DNA from: Liquidambar formosana
Lineage: Eukaryota > Streptophyta > Magnoliopsida > Saxifragales > Altingiaceae
Reading direction: 5' to 3'
Length of the DNA stretch: 64,000 nt
Assembly: GCA_039720395.1 (NCBI GenBank)
Contig: CM077828.1
Span: forward strand, 25,896,717-25,960,716
Of this stretch, positions 10,690 to 23,086 are shown piece by piece. Both the position numbers and the translations under genes were made by a program. The notes under the pieces are model-generated. The model saw only the letters and a program-made list of their open reading frames with translations. It did no database searches and was not told the origin of the DNA. Numbering within the stretch: the stretch's first letter is position 1; each line of letters begins with the position of its first letter.

Positions 10690-12267
10690 GTCACGTGTCA
10701 ACTTGTCAAGCCATCACATGGTTAAAAGTAGTGTATAAGAAGAATTCAATGCCTTTAAAAGTTGTCTTGGTATTCAAAATATGGTATGTTTGTCACTCTT
10801 ATAACAATTCATCATTTCTATTCAGTGATGCCGATGCCTAGATTTATCCTCTGAATATTGTTCATTCCACATCAATTAACAACTTTACCGTCCATTGATA
10901 AATCCTATCGGTGGCTATCCCAAAAGGAATAGGGGCCCTAAATACAAAACCTATGGATAGGTCAAATAAGATAAACACATTGTTTTGATGTGTCTAGGTG
11001 ATATTTTCAAATAAGGGATATATTATTCATAAGATAATTATATCCTCAATATGCGAGATATAATAAACCCACTAAAAGATGTGGTATATTTTTATCTTAA
11101 AATACTATCCCATTTAAAAGAAAAACAAGGTGATAGAAAAATAGTCCAAAGATTATCTTCCCTGTTTCAAACAAATCAAACAAAGTTTTGCTTTTCATCA
11201 AAAAATTATATCCTATCTAACTATTTTAATCCGGGGTATCAAATGTAGCCATAAGTCTTATAAATCACTAGTACACCTTTGGGATTTCCATGCTAAATCC
11301 AGAGGTAAATTGTAGATAACCCTCTGAAGTACGGGTACATACGTGGGTAAGCAGAAAACCCCTCCTCATGTTCAAAATCAAGCATCTGGATTTCATACAC
11401 ACGATTGCAGAAGATTAAGCCCCAATACCCACGCTTCCTCAGTACGTCTCTTTGACTCTCTCTTCTGCCTTTAATGCAAATCACATACATGTTGTCGTCC
11501 AAAATCACCTGTCATCAGCTGCAGGTTCACCGTAACTCTCAATCCAACACTCAGGTAAATGTGAGAAAAAAGCCCTAATGCAGCGATTGGTCAGTTTTGT
11601 TGTAGCTCTGAAGTGATAGATTAGGGTTTCTGGAAATTGGTTGTATTTTTTTGAGTAAAAATTGGTGTATTGAAGTCAGTCCCATTTTGTATTATGTGCA
11701 TTTGACGGAAAAAATCCAGAGGCTGAAATGAAACCATTTAGAAAAATGGAGTCCTCACCCTAAATGATAAGATAAGATTGGAAAGAAACTCATTTTGGGA
11801 GAATCGTAAAATGGTTATATTTGAAGCGATTGTTTGGAGAAAAAAAATTTGGCTTTTTCATTGCTGTAAGGGGCATAGTGGACTCATTTGAAATTCTATG
11901 TGAAAAACTATGGAATCAAGCTATTTTTATGGGACATCCAAACGCTCCTTAATTTATGTTCTTCATTTGATTCATGTGTCTATTTATTACTGTAACTTTT
12001 ACCACTAATGTGTTTATCTATGTGCCCTGTTTGGTTGCCGGGGAAACGCCAGAAAAGAAAAGAAACTTTTACCACTAATGTGTTTATCTATATGCCCTGT
12101 TTAGTGATTGCAAACAGCAATAAGTGTTGCAGGAAACTCTCCACAGTCTATCTTCCCCTTAAACTCTCCACATTACAAATTAAGGAAGGGCATTTTAGAA
12201 GTTCTTTGCATTTTAGAATTTAGATTGTGTTAGAGATAATAGTGTATATGTAGTTTGTCTTGCAGCC
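10690..12267. other. Spacer between EDS1-B and the mS41-like gene
   Basis: No gene is recognised. The left part belongs to duplication copy B. At 11990-12110 a phrase of about 45 bases (acttttaccactaatgtgtt and following) occurs twice in tandem with an insert between the copies. The tail just before 12268 ends TTTGTCTTGCAG, which could be the acceptor of a 5' UTR intron of the next gene. Confidence 0.5.
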
Positions 12268-13721
12268 ATGGCAATGGCTTGGAAACAGGTCATCTTGAAT
12301 AGGCAGACACACTCAAAACCACTTCTGGTTTCTGGATTCATAAGATTTTTCTCCAAATCTAGCCCTTATGTTGGTGAGTATCAAATATCATTTTAGGGTG
12401 TTCTTTGAAGGTTCTTATGAGGGTTTAAGGGCGTTATTAATCTGAAAATGGTTGGTTTTGGTTGCAGTGAAGGTTGGAATTCCAGAGTTTCTGAATGGAG
12501 TTGGGAGAGGAGTTGAAACCCATGTAGCAAAGCTTGAAACGGAGGTAGGTGACTTTCAGAAACTGCTTGTCACCCGCACCCTCAAGCTCAAGAAACTTGG
12601 GATTCCTTGCAAACATGTAACTTCTACTCTCCAAGTTTTGATTTGATTTTATAATTTTTTGTCTCCTTTTTATGGTTTTGAGGTTAATTTTGCTTAACTT
12701 TTCTGATATTCAATAAGATATCTTCATTATGCCCAGCAAACAAACTTAAAATTCATCATAATCCTTTACACTTGTACAATTTGGCTTAGGCATTCTTTGA
12801 TTCTCGTGGTCAACTTGTTTGGGCTGATATGTCTAATAAAAATTTTATGAAATCTTAAGTCCATTGCTCTTAAGTGCTCTTTGATGAAGATTCTCTTTTG
12901 GTGGTTTTGTGCTTATTCTAATGAGTGAAATCTCTCTTTTTTTACATTTTATTGATTCCCTTAAGCTCTAGCTTGGGGTTCTTTTTTCTTGGCTAGTTCT
13001 TGTATATTCCTTATGTACTTGGGCTTGGCCCCTTTTCATTTAATACAACACTTACTTCATAAAAGAAAAAAAAAAGTAAAAAATAATCATTTTCACTAGA
13101 GACTTTGCATTCTTGTGGTTTATAATTCTCATAGAAGAAATATTACTATGGTTGGTAGAATACACAAGTGCATATAAGGTTTCTCCCTATTTCATTAAAA
13201 ATTACATGTATGCTATTTTTGTGTACTTTTTTTGGGTTAAATAAGAACTAAATATCATAGTTTCTTTCTTTTGGAAAAAAAGAAAAAAAATAAAAAGAAA
13301 ACATATTTTATGGATGGATAGTCAACATAAAGTGGAAAATGAAGGTGCAATCAAGTTACTCCAATCAGGACTTTGTAAATGTGGTACACACAAGTCACAC
13401 CATCACTATCCACATTTTTACAATATATTTTAAATCTATTGCGCTTAAGGAATTTTGAAATGGTTTGAATGTTTTAAATTCCATTGAATGCAAACCCACG
13501 ACTTACTCAATGTTTATGTCTATAAATTTTTTGTGGACTAAAATAAAATTGTTCCAAAATTGGTGCTTAGCTTATGATGCCATTAAACGTTTTTGGTCTC
13601 TTAACACAAACCAACATCTCATTTGGTGATGCAGAGGAAGTTGATATTGAAATACACCCACAAGTATAGGCTAGGACTGTGGAGGCCTCAAACTGAACCA
13701 GTGAAGTTTCAATCTGCTTGA
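12268..13721 (+). CDS. IGR-motif mitochondrial protein, mS41-like small-subunit ribosomal protein
   Basis: Three exons (12268-12373, 12468-12616, 13635-13721) join in frame to encode 113 residues. The splice sites are TTG|GTGAGT, TTGCAG, CAT|GTAACT and ATGCAG. The first 30 residues (MAMAWKQVILNRQ..., then SGFIRFFSKSS) are basic and hydroxylated, as in a mitochondrial presequence. The core PEFLNGVGRGVETHV...LKKLGIPCKHRKLILKYTHKYRLGLW follows the pattern of the IGR motif domain of mitoribosomal protein mS41 (yeast Fyv4): an (I/V)GRG block, then a K-x-x-GI-P turn, then a basic YR-x-GLW helix end. The family call is by motif recognition only. A role in the small subunit of the mitochondrial ribosome is inferred. 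The start at 12268 is the first ATG; a second in-frame ATG follows two codons later. Confidence 0.7.
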
Positions 13722-14401
13722 ATTTCATCTTGGAACTAGTTGAAAGGGAAATTTAGAATTTTTATCATCTGCCTCCCCAAATCTGAGTAGAGGATATTCT
13801 ATGTAGAAATACTATGGAAAGAATGAGTCCTGTGTTATGAGTAACTTTTATACTTTTGTCTTGATCTCATTTTAGATCCCATTAACAGTAATTATAGTTA
13901 AATAACTGATGGCTTTTGATTTCTTAATGGATAAAAGAGAACATGAAACAAGATAAAACTTGGTCCTTCCAACTAAGTTGCTTGCATGTAGACCTTTTCC
14001 TTTTTCATCCCAATGGAACAAGGGTCTTGAACATGCCTCTTGTGAATTTCTAAAAATTAACCAATTATGCTATCATGCAAGGGCTACTCACCCTTGAAGT
14101 GATGTGGCTTCTGCTAGGGTTCTTTAAAAATAAGAAAAGAAAATTCTCTACTTTTTTTAATACTTTGAGAAGCCAAGATAGGAACAAGAGGAGAGTCAAG
14201 AGAGAATATTGAGAGAGAAGAAAGGTTTCAAAGAGAATCAGAATTGAAAGAAGAAATTTTAGAGAGAGAGAGATAGGGGAAAGATTTTGGAGAGGAAGGG
14301 GAGATTTTTGGATAAAGAATTAGAGAGAAGAAATTTTAGTGAGAAAGAGAAGAGAAGATGTGAGATAAGGAAAGAGAATAATAAGAAGAAAAGTGTGTGT
14401 G

Positions 14402-14452
<51 letters not shown>

Positions 14453-16122
14453 AAATCTCTTCCGATTTCTTTTAATCTTTATTTATTGTCTGGTGTAATC
14501 TCATTCTACACCAATAACCCTTATTTTTAGGCTTTAGAAAACTCTAAAAGCACATGAAAACTATCTAAAACTAACCCTAGTTTATATTGTAACAAATATA
14601 ATATTCTTATAATGTGAAGAAATTTTTAAACATTAGAAATCTAGCAAAAAGAAAAAATTGATGTAGCCGCACTAAGCATATTCAAAATCAGAATTTTTTT
14701 TATATTATATTGTGAGATGCCAAGTGATGCAGCCTTAAAAGGCCTTGAAAACTGGATAAATTTCAAGATGGGGCTTACTTTGGATCTTTCTCAATTGAGT
14801 TGTGCGGGCTGTTATGAGGTTTTTTTTTTTTTTCTTCCATTTTTTTTTTTTGTATAAGTTTTATTATAGTCTTTTGTTTAAGTTCAAATGGGTTGGGTCA
14901 TGTATGGGCTTTATTTTTGGGTCTTTGTTTTTTAGGTTATATTTGGCTCTAAGGCCTCTTTCCTTCAAGAGGATATTATGTTGGCCTAAAACCTTTTCTT
15001 TAATATAAGTTGAGTAGACATCGCAACAATAAGGGTTTGGGGCAATTCAACACCTCCAAAAGCGCATCGCTTACCCTTTCTCTACAACTTAACCCATATA
15101 AGCTTGCCTAGGCAGGTGGAAAGATCTGAGAGACTAATTAGGGCTTGGTGTGAACTCGGGTGCTTCCTCAGTCCATTTCTTTAGGATAGCTTTAGGGTTT
15201 TAGATTGGTAGCTAAAGTAAGGACTAATCGAGCTAGTTGAGCGACTTGCCCCATTATCAAGGCAAAACGCCTTCGACTTTGGTCATTGTGGGAGAATGAG
15301 GTTCACATTGTCTGTAGAACATATGCCACACATAGTGTGGGCCCATTAGGGGCTCTTTTTGGCCAATGCTTGTATATATCTTATGTACTTGGGCTAATCC
15401 CTTTTGATTTTAATATAAATATTTATTTTATTAATAAAAAAAATATAAAATAATAACTATGAAAGCTCGTGGACACCATGAGTGGAAATGACTCCCATTA
15501 GTTAGAAAATTCAACGATAAATTTTGCCACATGGGGGGAGGGGGGCTAAATTCCTATATAAAATCCATCCATGGATCATTTACAAAGATGTACAACTTTG
15601 AAATTACAAGGACCAAGCATCTCCACTCTCTAGATCCTCTCTTCCCATCACACCTTAAGGTTCACCGATTCCTCCCCCCTCAATTACTTAGCTCTCCTCT
15701 TTGTAGCATCCTCTTGCTATCTCATCAACTTGGACGTCATTTACTCGAATAGTTCACTTCTCGCTTTTCCTTACAAGAATCTACCTATCAACAGTCTATA
15801 ATGCTTTATTGAGCTTTTCTATAGTAATCTTAATAAATCCTATTTATCACCAACACCACCACACCATCACTAATATCGTGCTTGCACATCAGGCAAACCA
15901 GATCTAGCAAAAGCAATAGCTGAAATACTTATAGAAAGAAATGATATAAATATCATAAAAAAATGCTTAAATTAAAATTTAAAAGAGTTCGGTATGATGG
16001 GGAAGCTCAGGACATCTAATTTCAGATATAGGTAATGTTACATTTTCTAAATCTAATAAATAAAAATCTTAAAATTCTGCAGTCCTCACAGAAATGCACT
16101 TGGAAGCTTCCCATTGTATTAA
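13722..16122. other. Repeat-rich spacer with LINE 3' ends and a GA microsatellite
   Basis: No gene is recognised. Two stretches, about 12955-13075 (in the mS41-like intron) and 15345-15450, share the phrase CTTATGTACTTGGGCT. Each is followed by a T-rich then A-rich end, a pattern I associate with plant LINE 3' termini. A long purine-rich tract at 14160-14450 ends in a (GA)n microsatellite at about 14407-14452. Confidence 0.5.
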
Positions 16123-16450
16123 GGCTGCATTTGGTTTGAGGGAATGGAATGGATTGGGAGTGGGAATGGAATGAGAATGAGAATAGAATGGGAATAGTCA
16201 TTCCATGCCTAATGTTTGGTAAGGGGTGGGAATGGAATGGAAAGTAATAAGTGAGACCTACTTATAATGATTTTCACTCCTTAAAAGAAGGGTGAGCTAT
16301 TCCTTTTTGTTTGGGAAGGAATAGCTATTCCGTCCAAAGGAAAGGAAAGGAATGGTCATTCTATTCCCTTGTGCTACCAAATATTCACTTTTTTTTGGAG
16401 GAGTGGAATCATTCCATTCCCTCCCTCATTCCCTCAAACCAAACGCAGCG
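16123..16450. mobile_element. Tourist-like MITE
   Basis: The element is 328 bp from GGCTGCATTTGGTTTGAGG to CCTCAAACCAAACGCAGCG, with terminal inverted repeats of about 19 bp differing at a few positions. It is flanked by TAA at 16120-16122 and 16451-16453. It belongs to the same family as 7596-7926 and 10300-10685 and lies about 360 bp beyond the 3' end of the formin gene. Confidence 0.85.
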
Positions 16451-16814
16451 TAAGACTCAAAACAAGGACACACAGGCGCATGCACATAGACCGGCATAGT
16501 GGCTAGTATGATAGATCTGTGATTATTTGATATTTGTGTTTACAATTATTGTTTGTTCATCAAATGACTTAATTTCTTTCTATTTTCCAAAAAAAAAAAA
16601 AAAAAATAGTGCAAAAAGAAATTCAGGTAGCATCAGCTGCCTTTTATATCAGTACAGGTTCCTCCTTCACCTTACCGATGCTTGAGAGAGTAAACAGATC
16701 TCCCAAATCAAATCTGGGAACTACCATTAAATTCATATTTCCCTGTTTAATGAGAGCCAATTCCTCCCATTCTTATCTTTCCATCAAATTCCTGCAAAGT
16801 TTGACAAACTCTCT

Positions 16815-19628
16815 TCAAAAATCATCCTCTGAATCACTAGAAGGTGTCATCCTTGACTTATCTGACATGAAATGTGACAGCAAGTTTGGGAACATCACTG
16901 GAATCCTTGCTGATGGTGACAGTGGTGGCGACCATCCTACACTCTTTGTTATGTTCTTCTTCTGTAGCTTTTGAGTAATGTCTAGGCAAACCTGATCAAC
17001 CATGTCAAGAAAATCCTTCACGATAGCAAACAATTGAAGAGGGTGTGCCCCTTTGTCTTTGGAAGCTCCTGCTTGGTAATATTCCGTTGTTCTCTTCACA
17101 AGCTCCATTACCCTTGTTTGCTCCTCTCTCACCACCTTAAGCTCCTCTTTGCATTCCTCTAAAAACCCTTTCATTTCCCTCACAAACCCACCTCTGTCTC
17201 CATTGCCACAGCCTGACACAAGCTGCTGAATTTCAGCAACACGGGCTGTGAGAGAGGAGCAAATATTGCTGAAACTGTCATAGTCTATGGTGGCTGCTTT
17301 CTTTACATGAGAGAATTCAACACTTAAGCCTCCTAACACTGGTAACCCTAGCATTAGATACTCTTTGTCTCTCTCTTCTTGTGCTGTCAGGCTTTCTGGA
17401 TTCAAATCACTTTTTTGGCTTCTTTGACTATTACTTCTGCCAAGGCTATAATTTCGATTGATCACACAACGTCTACCTTCTGATCTAACTACTTGTTCGA
17501 CAACAAAGTGAAGTAGAGTAGTTTTTCCATCAGTGCTTTTCACATCGGAAAGTTTTCGGAGAGCAGTAAGGTTGAAACCTTGTGCATTACCTCTGGCAGT
17601 ACCAGCATTCATCCGGTTGCCAGCCTTGAGTATGGCTTCAAGAAGTTTTAAGAAAATCCCACGAGTTCTTAGTTCCTTACACCCCAATTCAAGTGTTTGT
17701 AAAGACTCCTTGAGGTGAAGGATTTCGGGATCATAATTTGATCTGAAAAGCATTGCATTGAAACGGGTGAATGCCGAAGGAACTGCTTTCAGGATGTGGT
17801 AGAGGAAAGATTCAGCATCAGCAAGTTTAGTTGGGTTGCCATTGAATTGAAGAATTTGAGTTTCTTCTTCTTGTGTTGGGGAAATCTTGGTAAGTTTTTC
17901 GAGGATATCAGCGTCGAGTCCTTGACCATCGAGGAGGGCATCAAGGATTTCTTTTCGAGAGATTGCAAGAGATCTTAGTACAATTGCTGTGTTCTGGGAC
18001 TTTCGGGGCTCAAGGATGAAAATTTGAGCAGGTGCAACGGAGTTGGAACTGCTAGAGCTTGAAGAGAAATTATTTTTTTCAGGGGATTTTGGGTTTGTGG
18101 CAGCATATCCAAACAGAGTTTCCATAAGGTCATCGTCAAATCTGATAAGCATATATAAACTCAGTGGCATGACATATATGGCGGTCCATTAGAGAAATGA
18201 AAAGAAAATCATTAAATATGAAGTTTTTAGGCACAGTTACCTGAAAGATCCGTCATTGATCTCATCCCAGATCATGGAATGATCAGCATTAGCTATTACT
18301 TTATCCCAGTGCAATGGCTTCAGCTTCATCTGGCCAACACCAGTCTCTTTCAAGCCCTCTTCAGTTGAATCCTCTATCCTGCTACTGCTGTTTGGTTTCC
18401 TTCTTGGTATTGGTGGGGGTTTCAATGATGAAACCAAATCACCTGCCTTAGGTGGGGGAGGTGGTGGTGCAGGGTTTCTTTTTGGCAGCGGAGGTGGTGC
18501 AGGAATTTTCTTTTCCGGAATGGGTGGTGGAGGAGGTGGTGCAGGAATTTTCTTGGCCAGAATGGGAGGAGGAGGAGGAGGTGGGCTGGGAGTTTGCCTC
18601 ACTGGAATCACTGGTGGAGGTGGTGGACGTGGAGGCTGAGGTTGTGGACGCCTCGGCAGTAGTGGTGGTGGAGTTGGGAATAGCGAAACTGGTTTCGCCA
18701 ATTTCTCAGTAGTGCTTACATTAGAATGCTTATGAAGCAGTGAAATTTCTTGAATCAGTTCAGATTTTTTGGGTCTATTTCCTGTAGGGTCTACCCTTTC
18801 TTTGGGTCTGTCTCTGGCAGCATCCAGCCTTTTCTGGGGTTTCTCTCCGGTAGGATCCACTCTTTTGGATTTTTTGGGTCTGTTTCCGGTAGCATCCACC
18901 CCTTCTTTGGGTCTATCACCCCCAGGATCCACCCTTTTTTGGAGTCTATCTCCGAGAGGATCCACCCTTTTCCAATTTTTGGGCCAATTTTCTGTAGGAT
19001 CCACCCGTTCTTTGGGTCTTTCTCCAGCAGAATCCACCCTTTTTTGGGGTCTATCTCCGGTAGAATCCACCCTCTTTTGGGGTCTATCTCTGGTAGGATC
19101 CACCCTCTTCTCTTCTCCATTAGGATCAGTCGAGACCTTAGGGAAACCAGTCCTAAGCTGACCAGCTTCAAGTTTCCTCCAGTAAAGAACATCCAGTCCT
19201 TCATCCTCTACTGTCAATCCCTTTATGGTTCCATCAATTTCCTTCGACTCTTCATTAACCACCACATCTTTTTCTCGACGGAAACTTGAATCATTTTTAC
19301 TTCTCCGGCGGAGTCGAGCGGTCGCACATCTCTGGAAGAAGAAGAAGAATATCCCAGCAACAACTAGAGTACTTGCAGCTGCAGCAGGAATAATAGTAGT
19401 AACAATTTGATGTGGTGATGGTGTTGATGGAGCTGGTGGCATTGCTGAATTTAGTGCCAGAGAAATCAGAGGATCATTTGGAGATCTGGGTATTGGGCTT
19501 ATGGGTGGAGAATCAGATGGAAGAGGAGTTTCAGAGCTTTGTGAAGAATTTGGTTGAGAGTAAAGAGAGAGAAAGAACAGAGAAGAAAGACAAGAAGATA
19601 AGAGAGGAAAGAAGCCTTGGCTGAACAA
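16815..19628 (-). CDS. Class I plant formin (FH1-FH2) with an 11-13-residue tandem repeat
   Basis: Formins nucleate and elongate actin filaments; class I plant formins are membrane-anchored and link actin to plasma membrane and wall. Two exons (19628-18241 and 18141-16815) join in frame (TTTCAG|GTAACT, TATCAG) to give 904 residues. Order: signal peptide (residues 1-25), Ser/Pro-rich extracellular part, transmembrane helix (about 75-98, TTIIPAAAASTLVVAGIFFF), basic cytosolic stretch, DVLYWRKLEAGQLR, ten imperfect KRVDPTGDRPQ-type repeats (about 172-290), FH1 polyproline clusters (about 315-405), and FH2 from KLKPLHWDKV to near the C-terminus, including RSNYDPEILHLK and LLEAILKAGNRMNAGTARG. The reading frame is fully open, unlike several neighbours. 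A purine-rich 5' leader with a GA repeat lies at 19648-19668. I cannot assign which Arabidopsis FH gene is the ortholog. Confidence 0.95.
18765..19112 (-). repeat. In-frame coding minisatellite in the formin gene
   Basis: Ten tandem units of 33-39 bases encode variants of KRVDPTGDRPQ; three units carry a two-residue extension (KKS or NW). Unit length is always a multiple of three, so the frame is kept. It lies between the juxtamembrane segment and the FH1 region. The encoded track is highly charged and probably disordered. Confidence 0.9.
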
Positions 19629-19901
19629 TCATACCCATGAAATCTTGAGAGAGAGAGAGAGAGAGTAGCAGAGAAGTGTGAAATTTTCTTGTTTTTTCAG
19701 CAAGGGAAGAAAATTTTCTTGTGCGTCTGAATTTTGGTTGCTGACAGTTTCAAAGAAGGTAGTTGTTGTTGGTTGTGTTTGTTTAATTCTTCCCGGTTGT
19801 TTGCTGTTTGATATGACTACATTGCCCTTACTGAAATGTTCCAAGTTGCAGTGAGGAAGTTCAGGCAAACTGGTAAAGGGGTTTTTGTAGTAATTTAACA
19901 T

Positions 19902-20025
19902 TTTGAGGTATATAGCATCAGCATAGTTGGAGGTTGGTTTGATAATTTACTCCGTCCAATATCGGTTTCATTGTAATGCACGACGTAGGCATGAAACTAG
20001 TGTCTTCCCCTTACATATAATACTA

Positions 20026-20074
<49 letters not shown>

Positions 20075-22091
20075 TAATTATTTGAAAATTTGAGTCTTTT
20101 TTGTTTCGAACTCAAAAAAGGATTAGTAGTCCGCACTAGGTGGATGAATCCAATCAATTTATCTAGTATGACGAGGGCCATTCTTCTCGACAATAATCAT
20201 AACCTTATTTTCCTGTCGAACATGATATCTAAGATGGCATTGCCACCTCAATTGGCCACTTAAGCGATAACTGAAATAGAGTTGTAACACATCGACCCCA
20301 TGTCATCAAAAGCTTTTTTTTTTTTTTTTTTTTTTTTTACCTTTTTTGAAGTGACGTGGGAATGTAGCATCACACTATCATTAAAAGGGGCGTTAAAGCG
20401 GGGTTCCTAGAAGGGATGAGTTGTATACAATCTTAATCTTTGTTTTTTCAGTACAAAATAGTCGCCCTCAAGACCCCCACATCGCAATCATATTAGATGG
20501 GGGAAAAAAAATTGTTTGAGAAAAACATTCGAAAATCGTGGTTTCATTTTCCTATTTGGATTATCAAGCATTTAATCTTGTTTTAATATCATATCTTGGT
20601 GGATTTACCTCTCTAACTCTGGTCCTGTCGCATTACATTGATAATCAAACTCCAGCTGTGGAATTTAGATCTTGTGGACAAACATAAAACTTGTTTGAAT
20701 GACATAATTAATTTTAATTCCAATAGTCGGCATCAAGGTTAGCAGTAGCCAGTAGGCAACAAGCATGCTAGCTATAGAGTACCTCATCATCCTTTATTTA
20801 ATTGTTAGATTATTCTGACAACTATTATATTTGTCCTAATCGTGATAGACAAAGTCCGATGAATTAAGATAATCACAACTTACAGGTCACCTAACCTCCA
20901 AGGCTCGCCTGCAATTTGCATTTTTAGCCAGATGGCACGACTAGATAGGTGTCGATTTTAACTCTAGCTCTTTGTTCTCCCCAAACAGGTCCTTACGTAC
21001 ATGTCGAAATCAAACCAAGCAACAATCCCTCTTTTTTTCTCTCTCTAATGAAGAATTAGAAAGAGTCTAATCTCAATCTTTATAGGTACGAAATTGGTAA
21101 GTTGAGCCAACCATTCAATCTTATGGCTAGTTAAATAGAAATTGAAGAATTAGAAGGGGTTGAAACAGCTCAATTGTTGGCCGTGACCACGTCCCGATTT
21201 ATCCCACCAATGCAGAAAGAGAGAGAATGTGACCCAAACCGGACGAAAACCTATACTGATATGTGTGGGACAAAAACACTTGCATTGCCCACAAAATTAC
21301 TCAATTTGTTGGCAGACGATTGAGTAATTAAAGCAATTAAGACTAGGGGTTTGCTTGTGCGCTCTTTGTCCCTAGCTGGTCTGGAACCTATAAGGGATTC
21401 GAATATCTCCTAATGTACCAAAAAAAACACACGTATTGATTTGACGTTGTCCATGGACGTCTGATTTCTGGGCCAGATCTAATGTGGTCCATGAGGAAAT
21501 GGAACAGTGGCTTCTCTTTCGACTACTAAATTGTGCAGGACCAATGTCTCCTAAGGAATTGCCATTGCTTTCCGACACTTATGGCATCCTACCCAGAACC
21601 AACGACAGGAAGAGCCGACAAGCATGTGAAGCATAACTACAAGCACTGTCTAAAGGTAGTTGAGTTATAGTCTGATCCAACCCCACCAATAGCACTTGTG
21701 GATAATAAGCTGATGGTGGTGCAATAATCCGAAGCGTTATCCATTGCAGGCTTCAACCCCAAAACCTACCAACCACCAAAACCACTCGGGAGTTAGCCAA
21801 TTGCCACTAGAACTTGCCTCAGCACACTCTAGCACCTGGTATGTTCACCTCAATTTGATTAGCAATTGAATTTCAGCCTCCGTTTCTCCAACAGCTTAGA
21901 CCACCATTGTTTGCACACAACACAACACAAGTGGTTCATCCTTGACACCTCGTTTGAATAGCACTTCACCTGGGCCACATCTTTCGCACATCGCCAAAGA
22001 AATGCTTGATTTTATTTGAAACATCGAGGCTCCAAAACTTCTTATCCAATTCCATCAAACTAGATTAACCCTCTCACCACTGGAATGATCA
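19902..22091. other. Intergenic spacer upstream of the formin, no gene recognised
   Basis: It holds an (AT)n microsatellite at about 20031-20066 and a T tract at 20312-20338. The rest has no frame that I can match to a protein family. The right end merges into the LINE-derived remnant that follows. Confidence 0.5.
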
Positions 22092-22640
22092 TCAGCAGCA
22101 TTGGAAGCTACCATTTGAGCAAAATCTCATACCACAACTTTGACAGTTCTTTCTTCTTTTTTTTTTTGGGAAACAGAGAACTAGAATGAAAATCAGCCTG
22201 AAATGATCCCTAACACAAGGTGGGACCTCTTCCATCCCTACAAGAAGATCATCTAAAACAAATGAATATTTGGCAAGGTTATGGGCCACCGAGTTGCCTA
22301 ACCTCCTTACATGCACGAATTCCACAGAATCAAACAACTGCCTCACTTCCAATCGAGCATCTTCAATGTTCGAACCAATTATCAATCGAGCCTCATCATG
22401 TGAATTAATGGATTGAATCACCTCTAAATTATCACCTTCCATGATCACATCTCAAACCCAAATCTCAAGCAATTCCCACAGCTAACCGCATGGCAATAGC
22501 CTCAACTGAGCCGGGGAGAAGGTACCTTTGGACCTTTTTGGACGCAGCTGCAATCATCTGTCCAACGGAGTCCCGAATCACAACACCCAATCCTACTGGG
22601 TTTGTCTTAAAAAATGGCTCCATTCACATTTACCCTTGAC
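22092..22640 (-). pseudogene. LINE-derived RNase H-like domain remnant
   Basis: The minus strand reads GLGVVIRDSVGQMIAAASKK and, after an in-frame stop near 22455, DNLEVIQSINSHDEARLIIG followed by FVHVRRLGNSVAHNLAKY. This is the order of the RVT_3/RNase H-like domain at the C-terminus of plant LINE polyproteins, including the acidic residue in the EGDN-like motif and the final HNLAK. No reverse transcriptase region is seen upstream. It is broken by at least one stop. Confidence 0.75.
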
Positions 22641-23086
22641 AGTTTATGCACTGTTATTTATAAATTGCCATTCTAAATGAACATGTAATTGATTCTCTCC
22701 ATTAAGAACATTGAAGAGTATGGGATATATCTTTTTGACAAATCCAGGGATTCAAAAAGCACCAAGCAACATGATTAAGGCAAAAAACCCCTCAAAATAT
22801 ATGGGGTTTGATATCCTCTACATAATTAGCAAGGTAAAAAAAAATACAATCACCGCCCTTCCCCCTTTCTACCCGTTCTCCCTTTTTTTCCCCATTCTTT
22901 GGTTGGTCGTAGGGACATCTTCATATGTTTGTATGTATAAAAGTCAGAAGAGTACTGTAAAATGCGAAACAAAACAAAACCAAACAAAACGAAACGAATT
23001 ACCTCCACCCAAATAGGAACACCGCATCAGGGGGAGAAAACAAAACGTGCTACTCAAAACATATATGAAGGTTAATTAATCTCTGT
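22641..23086. other. Spacer and probable 3' UTR of the response regulator
   Basis: These are about 450 bases without a recognisable gene. The part next to 23087 is probably the 3' UTR of the minus-strand response regulator. A T-rich/C-rich stretch lies at 22856-22905. Confidence 0.35.

Larger units (their letters stand above)
8128..11975. repeat. Right copy (B) of the segmental tandem duplication
   Basis: This is the partner of 1-2955. It is about 0.9 kb longer because of a Tourist-like MITE (10300-10685), a LINE RNase H remnant (9545-9790) and a partial internal repeat of the EDS1 upstream region (9370-9520 resembles 9140-9290). The sequence right of the EDS1 exon holds no gene that I recognise apart from these elements. 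Confidence 0.8.

Noticed and set aside
18750..19289. Long plus-strand reading frames with repeated Phe/Gly/Ser/Ile-Arg units
   Set aside because: They are the antisense shadow of the formin minisatellite. The minus-strand frame carries the real formin domains.
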